Below are positions 7,660 to 15,912 of a stretch of 64,000 nucleotides of DNA, piece by piece (the stretch's first letter is position 1; the number at the start of each line of letters is the position of its first letter). The notes beneath the pieces are model-generated. The model was not told where the DNA came from, ran no database searches, and saw only the letters and a list, made by a program, of their open reading frames with translations. The translations under genes and the position numbers were made by a program. Location of the stretch: the NCBI RefSeq assembly GCF_038900095.1, contig NZ_JBBMQQ010000007.1, forward strand, positions 1 to 64,000, read 5' to 3'. The DNA comes from Hoeflea sp038900095. Its GTDB lineage: Bacteria; Pseudomonadota; Alphaproteobacteria; Rhizobiales; Rhizobiaceae.

Positions 7660-7786
7660 GACCGGCGAGTTTAACCGGAATTCCGCCACCGTCACCGGCA
7701 CGGTTTCAGCTTGCAGGGGTTTTCCTGCGCCTTTGAAGCACCATATCTCCTTAACTGTGCAAACATTGACCGCAAACGAGGCAACA

Positions 7787-8977
7787 ATGGCTGACAACCG
7801 GATCCCGACACGGCATCGAGCTGTGAAAACACTTCTTGGCCTGTCGGCAGCGCTTTGGCTGGCCTCGGCCGGAAGCCTGCCTGCGGGCGAAATCATCCCG
7901 ACGAACGAAGTCAGCATCGAAGTCGATGTACTGGCCACCGGACTTGATCATCCATGGGGTGTCGAGCCGCTGCCCGACGGCACACTTCTTGTCACCGAAC
8001 GCAGCGGCGCCCTGCGCCTGGTGCGCGACGGTGCGGTCTCGGCGCCGATTGCCGGCCTGCCGCAAATTGCAGCCGTCGGCCAGGGCGGGCTCCTCGATGT
8101 TGCGCTCGCTGCCGATTTTGAAGAAAGCCGGATCATATTCCTCAGCTACTCCACCCGCAGCACCGACGGGCTGGGAACAGCCATTGCCAGGGCCCGCCTG
8201 CCGGAAGACGCGACCGCACTCACCGACGTAACCGAGATCTTCCGCATGAACAGGTTTACAGGCGTTGGAAGACACTTCGGATCGCGCATTGCCGTTGCAC
8301 CGGACGGAACGCTGTTTTTCACCATCGGGGACCGTGGCGAAAGCGAGCGGGCCCAGGATTTCAGCGATCATGCCGGTGCCGTGCTGCGAATTAACGCCGA
8401 TGGCACGATCCCGTCCGACAATCCGTTTGCGCCCGGAAACCCCGATGCCGGCAGCGGCAAGGCCGCAGAACTCTGGTCCAAGGGCCACCGCAACCCGCAA
8501 GGCCTCGACATCGATCCCAGGACCGGCGTGCTCTATTCGGTCGAGCATGGCGCCCGCGGTGGCGATGAAGTCAACCGACCGCAACCGGGGCTCAATTATG
8601 GCTGGCCCGAGATCTCCTACGGGCGCCATTACTCGGGGGCGGAGATCGGCGTGGGAACCAACGCCGAAGGGTTCGAGCAGCCGCTGCATTACTGGGATCC
8701 ATCCATCGCCCCGGGCGGCATGGCCGTGTACCGCGGAGACATGTTTCCCGAATGGGATGGCGATTTGCTGGTCGCGGCGCTGAAGTTCCAGTTGCTGGTC
8801 CGGCTTGACCTCGACGACGAAACCGGCGAAGTGCTGTCCGAAGAACGATTGCTCAAAGGCACCTACGGACGCATTCGCGATGTCCGCGTTGCCCCCGATG
8901 GCGCGGTGCTGATGGTAACCGACGAAGACAACGGCTCGATCCTGCGATTGTCGCGCGCACCTGAAACCGGCGATTAG
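7787..8977 (+). CDS. Secreted PQQ-dependent sugar dehydrogenase (glucose/sorbosone dehydrogenase family)
   Basis: A 396-aa protein with a signal peptide (charged MADNRIPTRHR, hydrophobic core, cleavage likely after SLPAG near residue 33), so it acts in the periplasm. The mature part is a soluble aldose dehydrogenase (Asd/YliI-type) beta-propeller, with LDHPWGVEPLPDGTLLVTER, SRIAVAPDGTLFFTIGDRGE and KGHRNPQGLDIDPRTGVLYS as family blade motifs that build the PQQ and substrate site. It would oxidise aldoses and pass electrons to the respiratory chain. The ATG at 7787 has CGAGGC 5 nt upstream and places the signal peptide at the N terminus. PQQ synthesis genes are not in the window. Confidence 0.85.
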   Translation: MADNRIPTRHRAVKTLLGLSAALWLASAGSLPAGEIIPTNEVSIEVDVLATGLDHPWGVEPLPDGTLLVTERSGALRLVRDGAVSAPIAGLPQIAAVGQGGLLDVALAADFEESRIIFLSYSTRSTDGLGTAIARARLPEDATALTDVTEIFRMNRFTGVGRHFGSRIAVAPDGTLFFTIGDRGESERAQDFSDHAGAVLRINADGTIPSDNPFAPGNPDAGSGKAAELWSKGHRNPQGLDIDPRTGVLYSVEHGARGGDEVNRPQPGLNYGWPEISYGRHYSGAEIGVGTNAEGFEQPLHYWDPSIAPGGMAVYRGDMFPEWDGDLLVAALKFQLLVRLDLDDETGEVLSEERLLKGTYGRIRDVRVAPDGAVLMVTDEDNGSILRLSRAPETGD

Positions 8978-9056
8978 AGTTGTGAGCTGACAGGCCTGCG
9001 CATGGCCCTGCCCCTGATGCCGAAATGGCCGTCACGTAAAAGAATCGAGTGAGACG

Positions 9057-9548
9057 ATGCTGAAGACAATCATACTGGGCCTGATCATACTCGTTGGTGC
9101 AGGGATCGCGGCGTTCATCCTGATCGGCCGGGAGCGCAGCTGGGAACTGGTCGCCGGTCCACCCGATCGCGGCCAGCGCGATTTCAGCCTCAATAAGCGC
9201 AGCACCACACCGAACGATGCGCTCGCCTGCAGCCCCGGTCTCTGCGAAAAGCCTGATTTCGAGATTCCACCCGTCGATGATGCACCGGCCATCGCCATCG
9301 AGCGGTTGTCGCAACGGCTCTTCACCTCCGACCCGCTGGCCCGCAGGATCGATGACCGCAAGGATCCGGCCAAGGCGCGCTTTGTCACCTACTCGCCGCT
9401 GATGCGGTTTCCCGACGTGATCCATCTCGAAGCCCGGCCGATGCCTGATGGCCGCACCGGAATCATGGCCTATGCCGCAGCGCAAATTGGAAAAAGCGAT
9501 CTCGGCAAGAACCGTGCCCGGCTCGAGGCTCTGCTGAACATCCGCTGA
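9057..9548 (+). CDS. DUF1499 family membrane-anchored protein
   Basis: A 163-aa protein with an N-terminal membrane helix (residues 4-25) and a DUF1499 domain. The ending AQIGKSDLGKNRARLEALL matches the family pattern (x-G-x-S-D-L-G-x-N-x-x-R-x-E). The segment FTSDPLARRIDDRKDPAKAR and DVIHLEAR are also in the expected order. Function is unknown. It starts 79 bp after the sugar dehydrogenase stop on the same strand, and may be co-transcribed with it. Confidence 0.75.
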   Translation: MLKTIILGLIILVGAGIAAFILIGRERSWELVAGPPDRGQRDFSLNKRSTTPNDALACSPGLCEKPDFEIPPVDDAPAIAIERLSQRLFTSDPLARRIDDRKDPAKARFVTYSPLMRFPDVIHLEARPMPDGRTGIMAYAAAQIGKSDLGKNRARLEALLNIR

Positions 9549-9674
9549 AACCGGGCTGGGACCTGCATCGGCATTGTCTCAATCGTCCGAAAACAGGCCT
9601 TCGTCGCATTTCCGTGGAGAAGTGTTCGATCAGTCGAATTCCGTGCCATCAATGACGGAACCGACGAAACAATT

Positions 9675-10079
9675 TCAGCTTGGCAGAAACCGCCGGGCGA
9701 TGTCGTGAGTGATCCTGCGCGGCCGTCGGGTAACCGCGTCGATGCAACACCATGAACTCCGCACTTCGGTGGCAATATCTTCACCACGCCTGAAGTTTGT
9801 TGAAAACGACGCCCGGGAGCCACGCGTTCCCGTCGCCGTGACCAGGGCATCAACTTTGTCATCCAGAAATAGCGGCACGCGATAGGTGATCTCATGCTTG
9901 AGAGCCACCCAGAGGAGCTCTTCCTGTGCGTCAACCGGCGAGATGTGTTGCCAGTAATCGACGACCGTTTCCTGCACCCAGCGAAGATACACCGCATTGT
10001 TGACATGCCCCATGTCGTCAATATCGCTTGGTGTGATCGATATTGGATGCTCGAATGTTGGTGCCGCTGATGTGATCAT
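9675..10079 (-). CDS. Acyl-CoA thioesterase, hotdog fold (4HBT family)
   Basis: A 134-aa hotdog-fold protein. The signature DIDDMGHVNNAVYLRWVQ at residues 18-35 carries the catalytic Asp and the GHVNN turn of 4-hydroxybenzoyl-CoA thioesterase-like enzymes, which hydrolyse acyl-CoA or acyl-ACP thioesters. The rest fits one hotdog domain (ITYRVPLFLDDKVDALV as the long strands). Chosen start is ATG at 10079; a longer frame to 10187 adds 36 residues without domain character. It stands alone and diverges from the region upstream of the DMT transporter. Confidence 0.85.
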   Translation of the reverse strand: MITSAAPTFEHPISITPSDIDDMGHVNNAVYLRWVQETVVDYWQHISPVDAQEELLWVALKHEITYRVPLFLDDKVDALVTATGTRGSRASFSTNFRRGEDIATEVRSSWCCIDAVTRRPRRITHDIARRFLPS

Positions 10080-10399
10080 GCTTCTGAAATGGGGCCGCTG
10101 ACAGCACGATGCAATGCGCAGTCGTATCGCTGGAGCAATCGCCTGACAAAACCGGTGTCTGAAATGGAGCGACGCACTAACTGGCAATCAGGCCAGATTC
10201 GAGGCTGCGGGTTCAAAATGCTGTTCGAGATGCAAAATCGACCACGAACGGCGAGCAAGCAAAGCCGGAAAACGCTCATGTCTACCATTTCCCGACGGCA
10301 GATGAATGAACCTGCCCTCGCCCCGGTCCGCAGCCCCCTTGCTCCGGAGAAACGCACCTGCTAGCCGTCCGGGATCGTTCATCCTGTCCGGACAGTGCC
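10080..10399. other. 320-bp intergenic region, no gene recognised
   Basis: The region separates the divergent thioesterase and DMT transporter genes, so it should hold promoters for both. An open frame at 10089-10364 has no ribosome binding site, a basic low-complexity translation and no family resemblance, and I do not call it. I see no strong hairpin or clear -35/-10 pair. Confidence 0.5.
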
Positions 10400-11284
10400 A
10401 TGCCGCGTCATCTCGCCAATCTGCTGCTGCTTTCAGCCGGTGCCATCTGGGGCGCGGGCTTTGTCGCGCAATCGACCGCGATGGACAATATCGGCCCCTT
10501 CCTGTTCATCGGCCTGCGTTTTCTCGTTGCTTCGATCGTTCTGGCACCTTTTGCCTGGATCGAAGCCCGCAAGGCCGATCATCCGGTGTCACCCGTCCAT
10601 CTGCGCGGCTTCGCTCTCGTCGGGCTGGTATTGTTCCTTGGCATGGCGCTGCAGCAGGTGGGGCTGACCATCACCACCGTTACCAATTCGGGCTTTCTCA
10701 CCGGCCTCTACGTGGTGTTTGTTCCCTTCATTACATTGCTGGTGCTGCGTCAGCCGCCACATCCGGTGATCTGGCCAGCCGTCATGATGACATTTGTCGG
10801 CATCTGGATGCTGGCAGGCGGCAGCCTGAGCGATCTCAACACCGGTGACCTGCTGACCATCGCCTGCGCCGTGATGTGGGCCTTGCAGGTCATTCTGGTT
10901 GGCCGCTTTGTCGGGCCAAGCGGACGCCCGCTGACCCTGTCCTTCATCCAGTTCTCGCTGGCTGGCCTGCTCGGCCTCGGCATCGGGCTTGTAACGGAAG
11001 GTTTCGACATGGCCGCGGTGATCGCCACCCTGCCCGAGATCCTGTTTGCCGGTGTCGTTGCAACCGGGCTTGCCTTCACGCTGCAGGTCATCGGCCAGCG
11101 CTACACCACGGCCCCGCAAGCCGCGATCTTCCTGTCGACGGAATCGCTTTTCGCGGCCCTGTTTGGCGCAATTATCCTCGGAGAACAGATCCCGGCGCTC
11201 GGCTATGCCGGCGGCATTCTGCTCTTTCTGGCCATCCTTCTGGCCGAACTTGGCCCGATGCTCAGACCCAGAGCGGCTTCCTGA
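10400..11284 (+). CDS. DMT-superfamily (EamA) transporter
   Basis: A 294-aa inner-membrane protein with ten hydrophobic segments arranged as two EamA repeats (about residues 5-140 and 150-288). Typical sequences are NLLLLSAGAIWGAGFVAQS at the start, FVPFITLLVLRQPPHP between helices 4 and 5, and STESLFAALFGAIILGEQ in the second repeat, where the conserved Glu ends the motif. Members export or import small metabolites, often amino acids; the substrate cannot be read here. The start is the first ATG with no strong Shine-Dalgarno sequence before it. Confidence 0.85.
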   Translation: MPRHLANLLLLSAGAIWGAGFVAQSTAMDNIGPFLFIGLRFLVASIVLAPFAWIEARKADHPVSPVHLRGFALVGLVLFLGMALQQVGLTITTVTNSGFLTGLYVVFVPFITLLVLRQPPHPVIWPAVMMTFVGIWMLAGGSLSDLNTGDLLTIACAVMWALQVILVGRFVGPSGRPLTLSFIQFSLAGLLGLGIGLVTEGFDMAAVIATLPEILFAGVVATGLAFTLQVIGQRYTTAPQAAIFLSTESLFAALFGAIILGEQIPALGYAGGILLFLAILLAELGPMLRPRAAS

Positions 11285-11586
11285 CCGCTTTTGCACCCTC
11301 GATGAACCACGGTTCGTGATCGCACCACCGTACGACCGGTCGCCAGCCCGCCATAATCCTGACCGAAACAAGGCACCGCAAATGCCTTGAGCGCGCGCTG
11401 CTGTGAAGCAATGCGGCCCATAACTCGCCAAATTTCCGCCGCTGCAGACGCGCAATATGGCGAGATTATGTCATTGTTTTTGTTGATTTTATTTACGCCA
11501 AGTGATTTGCATATTGGCGCCGTCGCCCTCAATTTCCGTCCTGCAGGCATCAATACCGGTGCAGGCAAAACAAGGGAGACATCACC
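11285..11586. other. Intergenic region upstream of the first DUF1344 gene
   Basis: No gene is seen. From about 11460 the sequence becomes AT-rich and likely holds the promoter of the DUF1344 gene. An inverted repeat CGCCAA-N12-TTGGCG lies at 11496-11519, about 70 bp before the start codon, and could be an operator. A clear -35/-10 pair is not obvious. Confidence 0.4.
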
Positions 11587-11829
11587 ATGAAGAAGATCCT
11601 TATCACCGCTGTTTCAGTGCTCGGTCTGGCCGGAGCCGCCCACGCGGCTGAAATTGAAGGCGTGGTCACCAACTATGACCCTGCCACCAAGATGATCGTC
11701 CTGGAAAGCGGTGAGGCGTTCCACCTCGCCGATGGTGTCCAGCTCGACAATCTGCAGCCCGGCGGCAAGGTGGTCATCACCTACGATGACGGCACCACCG
11801 ATGCCACCGCGGTCAGCGTGGTGGAATGA
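11587..11829 (+). CDS. Secreted DUF1344 protein, first tandem copy
   Basis: An 80-aa protein with a 20-residue signal peptide (MKKILITAVSVLGLAGAAHA) and a small mature beta-rich domain starting AEIEGVVTNYD and ending ITYDDGTTDATAVSVVE. This is the DUF1344 pattern found mainly in Hyphomicrobiales; the function is unknown and it should be periplasmic. Ribosome binding site GGGAGA lies 6 nt upstream. A paralogue of identical length follows 259 bp downstream, and each copy is followed by a hairpin with CTGGCC/GGCCAG arms. Confidence 0.85.
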   Translation: MKKILITAVSVLGLAGAAHAAEIEGVVTNYDPATKMIVLESGEAFHLADGVQLDNLQPGGKVVITYDDGTTDATAVSVVE

Positions 11830-11840
11830 ATTTCCCCAAG

Positions 11841-11871
11841 CCCTGGCCAGACACAAACTGGCTGGCCAGGG
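11841..11871 (+). terminator. Hairpin after the first DUF1344 gene, without a T-run
   Basis: Perfect 10-bp arms CCCTGGCCAG (11841-11850) and CTGGCCAGGG (11862-11871) flank an 11-nt loop, starting 11 bp after the stop codon. No T-run follows, so it may protect the mRNA 3' end or act as a weak terminator rather than a classical intrinsic one. Confidence 0.5.
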
Positions 11872-12088
11872 TGACCGGATTCAGGGCCGGAAAGTGGACA
11901 AAAAGCCAAATCGATCTGATCGGATCATGGCAAAATTATGCCGCTTTCGGCCTTGAAAAATATATCTTTTTGCCGCTTGCGCGGCGCAATCTTCCGGCGC
12001 ATATCAGCGCCGCCCCGCTGCAACCGACACCAGTCTGGCACATCTGCCAGCCGGTTGCGGATCGGGTAACAACCTATGGAAAACACCA

Positions 12089-12331
12089 ATGAAAAAGATC
12101 GTTGCAATCGCTTTCGCATCCGCAGCCATGCTCTCGACCGCCTTCGCCGGCGAAATCGAGGGTGTCGTCAAGACATTCGACCAGACCGCAAGCACCGTGG
12201 AACTGGAATCCGGTGAAGTCTACACCATTGCCGAAGGTGTCGAGGTCGAAGGTATCGAAGCCGGCAAGACCGTGATGATCATGTTCGACGACGGCACCAC
12301 CGAAGCCAACGAAATCGCGATCGTCGAGTAA
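12089..12331 (+). CDS. Secreted DUF1344 protein, second tandem copy
   Basis: An 80-aa paralogue of the protein at 11587. The signal peptide MKKIVAIAFASAAMLSTAFA is followed by GEIEGVVKTFDQTASTVELE and a terminal FDDGTTEANEIAIVE. Roughly half of the mature residues match the first copy by eye, so the duplication is old. It has its own AT-rich upstream region (TTGAAAAATATATC near 11956) and its own 3' hairpin, so the two copies may be regulated separately. Confidence 0.85.
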   Translation: MKKIVAIAFASAAMLSTAFAGEIEGVVKTFDQTASTVELESGEVYTIAEGVEVEGIEAGKTVMIMFDDGTTEANEIAIVE

Positions 12332-12340
12332 TCGCGCCTG

Positions 12341-12373
12341 TCTGGCCGGACCGCACCCGATGGTCCGGCCAGA
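12341..12373 (+). terminator. Hairpin after the second DUF1344 gene, without a T-run
   Basis: Perfect 12-bp arms TCTGGCCGGACC and GGTCCGGCCAGA surround a 9-nt loop, ten bases after the stop codon. Like the hairpin after the first copy it lacks a T tail. The shared CTGGCC/GGCCAG core suggests the duplication included the 3' element. Confidence 0.5.
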
Positions 12374-12483
12374 TACAGCAACCTGGGCTGGCAAGTGTCA
12401 CCAAAGTTTTGCTTGCCAATTTCCAACAAAACAATCATCTTTGTTGCGTTCGGGCAATTTGCGAACACGGGAAGACCAGAAAC

Positions 12484-12639
12484 ATGCGCGCCGAAGCCGC
12501 ACAAAAAACTTCGGACGACTTCAACAAGAGCCCACACGCCATAGCGCGTGAAGGGGAGAAGTCGTTAAAACCAGGACCTTTCCAAACACTTCAAGAACTG
12601 CCTGCCATAACCCTCGCGCAAATGCGGGATATGACATGA
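12484..12639 (+). CDS. Possible 51-aa small protein upstream of cspA
   Basis: A short frame beginning MRAEAAQKTSDDFNKSPHAI with GGGAAG about 9 nt before the ATG. The composition is protein-like (charged, few Cys, no low complexity) but I recognise no family. It occupies most of the 366-bp gap between the second DUF1344 gene and cspA, where a long cspA leader would also be expected, so it could be part of an untranslated region instead. Confidence 0.3.
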   Translation: MRAEAAQKTSDDFNKSPHAIAREGEKSLKPGPFQTLQELPAITLAQMRDMT

Positions 12640-12697
12640 TGCTCGCCAACCGGAAAAACCGAGTGGAGACCGGAAGGCAACCAAAGGACCTGACAGC

Positions 12698-12910
12698 ATG
12701 GGCGAAACTGGTACCGTAAAATTTTTCAACGTCGACAAGGGCTTCGGCTTCATCAAGCCTGACAATGGCGGTGCGGACATCTTTGTTCACATCTCCGCAG
12801 TGCAGGCTTCGGGAATGACCGGCCTCGAGGAAAACCAGAAAGTATCCTTCGACACCGAGCCCGATCGCCGCGGCAAGGGACCGAAGGCCGTTAATCTGCG
12901 CCTCGCCTGA
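12698..12910 (+). CDS. cspA: CspA-family cold shock protein
   Basis: A 70-aa single cold-shock domain. Both nucleic-acid-binding motifs are intact: RNP1 as KGFGFIKPD at residues 14-22 and RNP2 as IFVHISAV at 28-35. It binds single-stranded RNA or DNA as an RNA chaperone in the cytoplasm. AAGGA lies 9 nt before the ATG, and a textbook terminator follows 27 bp after the stop. Whether it is cold-, growth- or stress-induced cannot be told from sequence; alphaproteobacteria carry several paralogues, so the symbol is generic. Confidence 0.92.
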   Translation: MGETGTVKFFNVDKGFGFIKPDNGGADIFVHISAVQASGMTGLEENQKVSFDTEPDRRGKGPKAVNLRLA

Positions 12911-12937
12911 TTGACATCGACACCACAGCGATACGAA

Positions 12938-12967
12938 AGCCCGGTGCCGCAATCACCGGGCTTTTTT
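12938..12967 (+). terminator. Intrinsic terminator of cspA
   Basis: Nine-bp arms AGCCCGGTG and CACCGGGCT around a 7-nt loop, directly followed by TTTTTTG. Confidence 0.9.
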
Positions 12968-13117
12968 GTTACAAAGCAATCGACGCTTTTAAGAGTTTGG
13001 CCGGACTGTAAAGTTTAAGATTTCGTTCAGCTGCCGTTCAGCTTGCTCTGGATAGGGTTCATTCAAGCCGGAACAACCGGTCACCGCAAAGAGACGCCAA
13101 CCGGGAAGGATTTTCTG

Positions 13118-13567
13118 ATGAACATGTTTGCCAAGAAATTCGGCATCGCCCTGCTCACTGCCGCGACGGCCTTCACACCGCTCACAACCGGCATAGCCAA
13201 CGCCGGCGAAGCAGAGTTCCGGGATCCGAACCAGCCGCATCTGTACCGGCCCCACGCACAACGCTGGGACAGGTCAAACCGGGGTCACCGCAGCCACCGC
13301 CGCAATCATGACAACAATGATGCGATTGCACTTGGCATCCTCGGTCTCGGCGCTGCCGCCATCATTGGCGGGGCCATCGCCAACAGCAACAATCCGCGCG
13401 TGATCTATCGCCAGCCGACAAATCCGCGCGCTGTCAGCGGCGGCGACTACGAGCCCTGGAGCCGCTCCTGGTACCGCTACTGCGCCAACAAGTACCGCTC
13501 CTTCAATGCCTCGACAGGCACCTATCGCGGATATGACGGGCGCGACCATTTCTGCGTAGTCAGGTAA
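13118..13567 (+). CDS. BA14K family secreted protein
   Basis: A 149-aa protein. Residues 1-29 are a signal peptide (KKFGIALLTAATAFTPLTTG, cleavage near ANAG). A basic His/Arg/Asn-rich stretch follows, then a glycine-rich hydrophobic helix (ALGILGLGAAAIIGGAIA, residues 69-86). The C-terminal BA14K domain contains WYRYCANKYRSFNASTGTYR and ends GYDGRDHFC, with two Cys that could pair. BA14K proteins, named for a Brucella immunoreactive lectin-like antigen, are typical of Hyphomicrobiales. GGAAGG lies 9 nt before the chosen ATG. A strong terminator follows. Confidence 0.88.
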   Translation: MNMFAKKFGIALLTAATAFTPLTTGIANAGEAEFRDPNQPHLYRPHAQRWDRSNRGHRSHRRNHDNNDAIALGILGLGAAAIIGGAIANSNNPRVIYRQPTNPRAVSGGDYEPWSRSWYRYCANKYRSFNASTGTYRGYDGRDHFCVVR

Positions 13568-13600
13568 TCCGGCCCGCAACCAGACACTTATGCAAGGAAG

Positions 13601-13631
13601 GCCGGCGCCGCCCAGCGAGCGCCGGCTTTTT
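13601..13631 (+). terminator. Intrinsic terminator of the BA14K gene
   Basis: Eight-bp arms GCCGGCGC and GCGCCGGC with a 10-nt loop, followed by TTTTTG. Confidence 0.88.
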
Positions 13632-13983
13632 GTTGATGGGACAAAGCGCCTGCAGCCTGCCAGACCAAGTTGCTGCCTAGCTTGTTAGGGTGCCCCTCGG
13701 TCCTGGGCTCAGGAATCAGCAGCAAGCCCGCTCCCAGGGCCGCCAGCCCCCATGCCATCCCCGTCCAACCAGCCCCGGCATGCCGCGAACAACATCAGGC
13801 AGGGCCCCATGCTGCAACTGCGAAAAAGTTGCGTATATTAGAATTTGTTGAGTTGCTTGATTCACAAGAGATTAAGTATTTTCATGGATATCTGGCGAAA
13901 GCGGGAAATACCGCAGCGCAACATGAGCAGTTGCAGGCACCCGCCAAACCAGCTTCCTCCTTTCGTTCCCAAGAGTAGCGCCT
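13632..13983. other. Intergenic region upstream of the first chemoreceptor gene
   Basis: No gene is seen in this 350 bp. The left half is GC-rich and the right half, from about 13820, is AT-rich with TATATT at 13833-13838 as a possible -10 element, but no convincing -35 partner. The promoter of the chemoreceptor gene is expected here. The ribosome binding site before 13984 is weak (AAGAG). Confidence 0.4.
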
Positions 13984-15822
13984 ATGAAAAACCTCAGGAT
14001 ATCACACCAACTGTTCCTTCTGATCGGCGCCCTCATGGTGGCGTTCTCGGTAGCGACCTATTTCCAGATCAAGTCAGCTTCCCAATCCATCTACGCCGAG
14101 CGGCATGACATGCTGCGTACCCAGGTTGAAGCAGCGATTTCAACCATCAAGGCAATTGATGCCCGGGTCGCATCCGGAGAACTCACCACCGAAGCCGCGC
14201 AGGCCGAAGCCTTCGCGATACTCACCAATGTCTCCTATGAGCCGAACGGTTACCTGTTTGGCATCAACTATGACATCACCACGGTGTTTCACCCCTCCGC
14301 CAAGCAGGTCGGCAAGAACAGCGCTGGCAAACCTGACAAACGGGGCAACATGTTCCGGGAGGAGATGCTGGAAAAAGCCAGGAATGGTGGCGGCATCACC
14401 CACTATTTCTGGGACAAGCCAGGCACCAACGATGGCATCGTATACGAGAAGGCAGCCTACAGCCTGGCATACGAGCCATGGAACATGTACGTCGCAACCG
14501 GCGTCTATATCGATGACCTGCAGGCCAAGATCAACGCGATGATCTGGGAAGCCACCCTGATCGGCGTGCTCGTCGCTGCCGCCGGCCTGGCGGCCGCCTT
14601 TGCGGTCATCCGCGGCATTACCAAGCCGCTGAACTCCATTCATGACGCATTGCGCGCTGTCGCCGACGAAAATGTCTCGATCGAGATTCCCCATACCGAT
14701 TTGGGCAATGAAGTTGGCATGATGGCCAAGGCCACCAAGGAATTGCAGGAAAAGGTGCGCGATCGCCAGACAATGGCAAAGCGTCAGGAAGAACAGCAGC
14801 AGCTGCTGGATGCCGAGCGTCAGCAGAACGCCGAACTGCAACACAACGAAACCGAACAGCAGGCACATGTCGTCTTGACCATCGGCGCAGCTCTCGAGCA
14901 TCTCGCTGAGGGTGACCTGACAGTTCGCTGCGGTGATCTTGGCAGCAAGTACACCGCCCTTCGCGACAATTTCAATGAAGCCCTGTCGCACCTTGAGGCA
15001 GCCATGGCCAAGGTCAACGCCAAGGGGTCGGACATCAGCGTTTCGAAAGAAGAAATCCGCCGTGCTTCCAATGAATTGTCCCAGCGCACCGAGCGTCAGG
15101 CTTCAAACCTTGAAGAGACTTCCGCAGCCCTTGACGAGTTGACGGTTGCAGTTCGTCAGACTGCGGAAGGCGCCCATGAAGCCGCCAAGCGTGTCACCTC
15201 CATCGCCGGTGAAGCGACCAAGTCGGACACAATCGTGGCGGAAGCGATTGGCGCAATGAGCGGCATTGAGCAGTCCTCAGCCGAAATCAGCAAGATCATC
15301 GGCGTGATCGACGAAATCGCCTTCCAGACCAACCTGCTGGCGCTCAATGCCGGTGTCGAGGCGGCACGCGCCGGAGAGGCCGGAAAGGGCTTTGCAGTCG
15401 TCGCCCAGGAAGTCCGCGAACTTGCTCAACGCTCGGCCGCGGCTGCCAAGGAAATCAAGGGCCAGATCTCCAATTCTTCCGGGCAGGTCCAGAACGGCGT
15501 GCAACTGGTCGGTGAGGCGGGCGAGGCGCTGAAACGGATCTCGGATCAGATCAAGGCCGCAAACAAGATTGTCACGGACATCGCCCATTCCGCCACGGAA
15601 CAGGACACGACCTTGCGTGGCATCTCATCGTCCATGAACCAGCTGGATCAGGTGACACAGCAGAATGCCGCCATGGCCGAAGAGACAACGGCTTCGGCCG
15701 AGGTGCTGGCCAATGACACCGAAGATCTGCTGGAACTGATCCGCAGCTTCAAGGTCTCAAACGCCGCCTCATCCAGCCACGACCTCAACCGGATGGCCCA
15801 GACCATGCGCCGCGCCAGCTGA
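13984..15822 (+). CDS. Methyl-accepting chemotaxis protein with single Cache sensor
   Basis: A 612-aa chemoreceptor. TM1 is residues 8-27 and TM2 189-209; between them is a periplasmic single-Cache (sCache_2-like) domain with NGYLFGINYDITTVFHPSAK and EKAAYSLAYEPWNMYVATGV, the usual small-ligand pocket segments. A HAMP domain follows TM2 (VIRGITKPLNSIHDALRAV), then a coiled region rich in Gln and a second HAMP-like unit near residue 300. The signalling tip carries EIAFQTNLLALNAGVEAARA, highly conserved in MCPs. There is no C-terminal CheR/CheB tether pentapeptide. The ligand is unknown. No che operon lies nearby; a terminator follows. Confidence 0.93.
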   Translation: MKNLRISHQLFLLIGALMVAFSVATYFQIKSASQSIYAERHDMLRTQVEAAISTIKAIDARVASGELTTEAAQAEAFAILTNVSYEPNGYLFGINYDITTVFHPSAKQVGKNSAGKPDKRGNMFREEMLEKARNGGGITHYFWDKPGTNDGIVYEKAAYSLAYEPWNMYVATGVYIDDLQAKINAMIWEATLIGVLVAAAGLAAAFAVIRGITKPLNSIHDALRAVADENVSIEIPHTDLGNEVGMMAKATKELQEKVRDRQTMAKRQEEQQQLLDAERQQNAELQHNETEQQAHVVLTIGAALEHLAEGDLTVRCGDLGSKYTALRDNFNEALSHLEAAMAKVNAKGSDISVSKEEIRRASNELSQRTERQASNLEETSAALDELTVAVRQTAEGAHEAAKRVTSIAGEATKSDTIVAEAIGAMSGIEQSSAEISKIIGVIDEIAFQTNLLALNAGVEAARAGEAGKGFAVVAQEVRELAQRSAAAAKEIKGQISNSSGQVQNGVQLVGEAGEALKRISDQIKAANKIVTDIAHSATEQDTTLRGISSSMNQLDQVTQQNAAMAEETTASAEVLANDTEDLLELIRSFKVSNAASSSHDLNRMAQTMRRAS

Positions 15823-15843
15823 TCTGCCGCCTCCAAACACACA

Positions 15844-15875
15844 AAGGCCGCTGCGAGAGATCGCGGCGGCCTTTT
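15844..15875 (+). terminator. Intrinsic terminator of the first chemoreceptor gene
   Basis: Arms AAGGCCGC (15844-15851) and GCGGCCTT (15866-15873) with a T tail. The symmetrical A/T ends could let it also serve the convergent MBL gene. Confidence 0.8.
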
Positions 15876-15912
15876 GCGTTGTGCGTCCGGCGATTATGAC
15901 GGCAAGGACCGC

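Noticed and set aside
10089..10364. 91-aa frame before the DMT transporter
   Set aside because: No ribosome binding site, basic low-complexity composition and no family resemblance.
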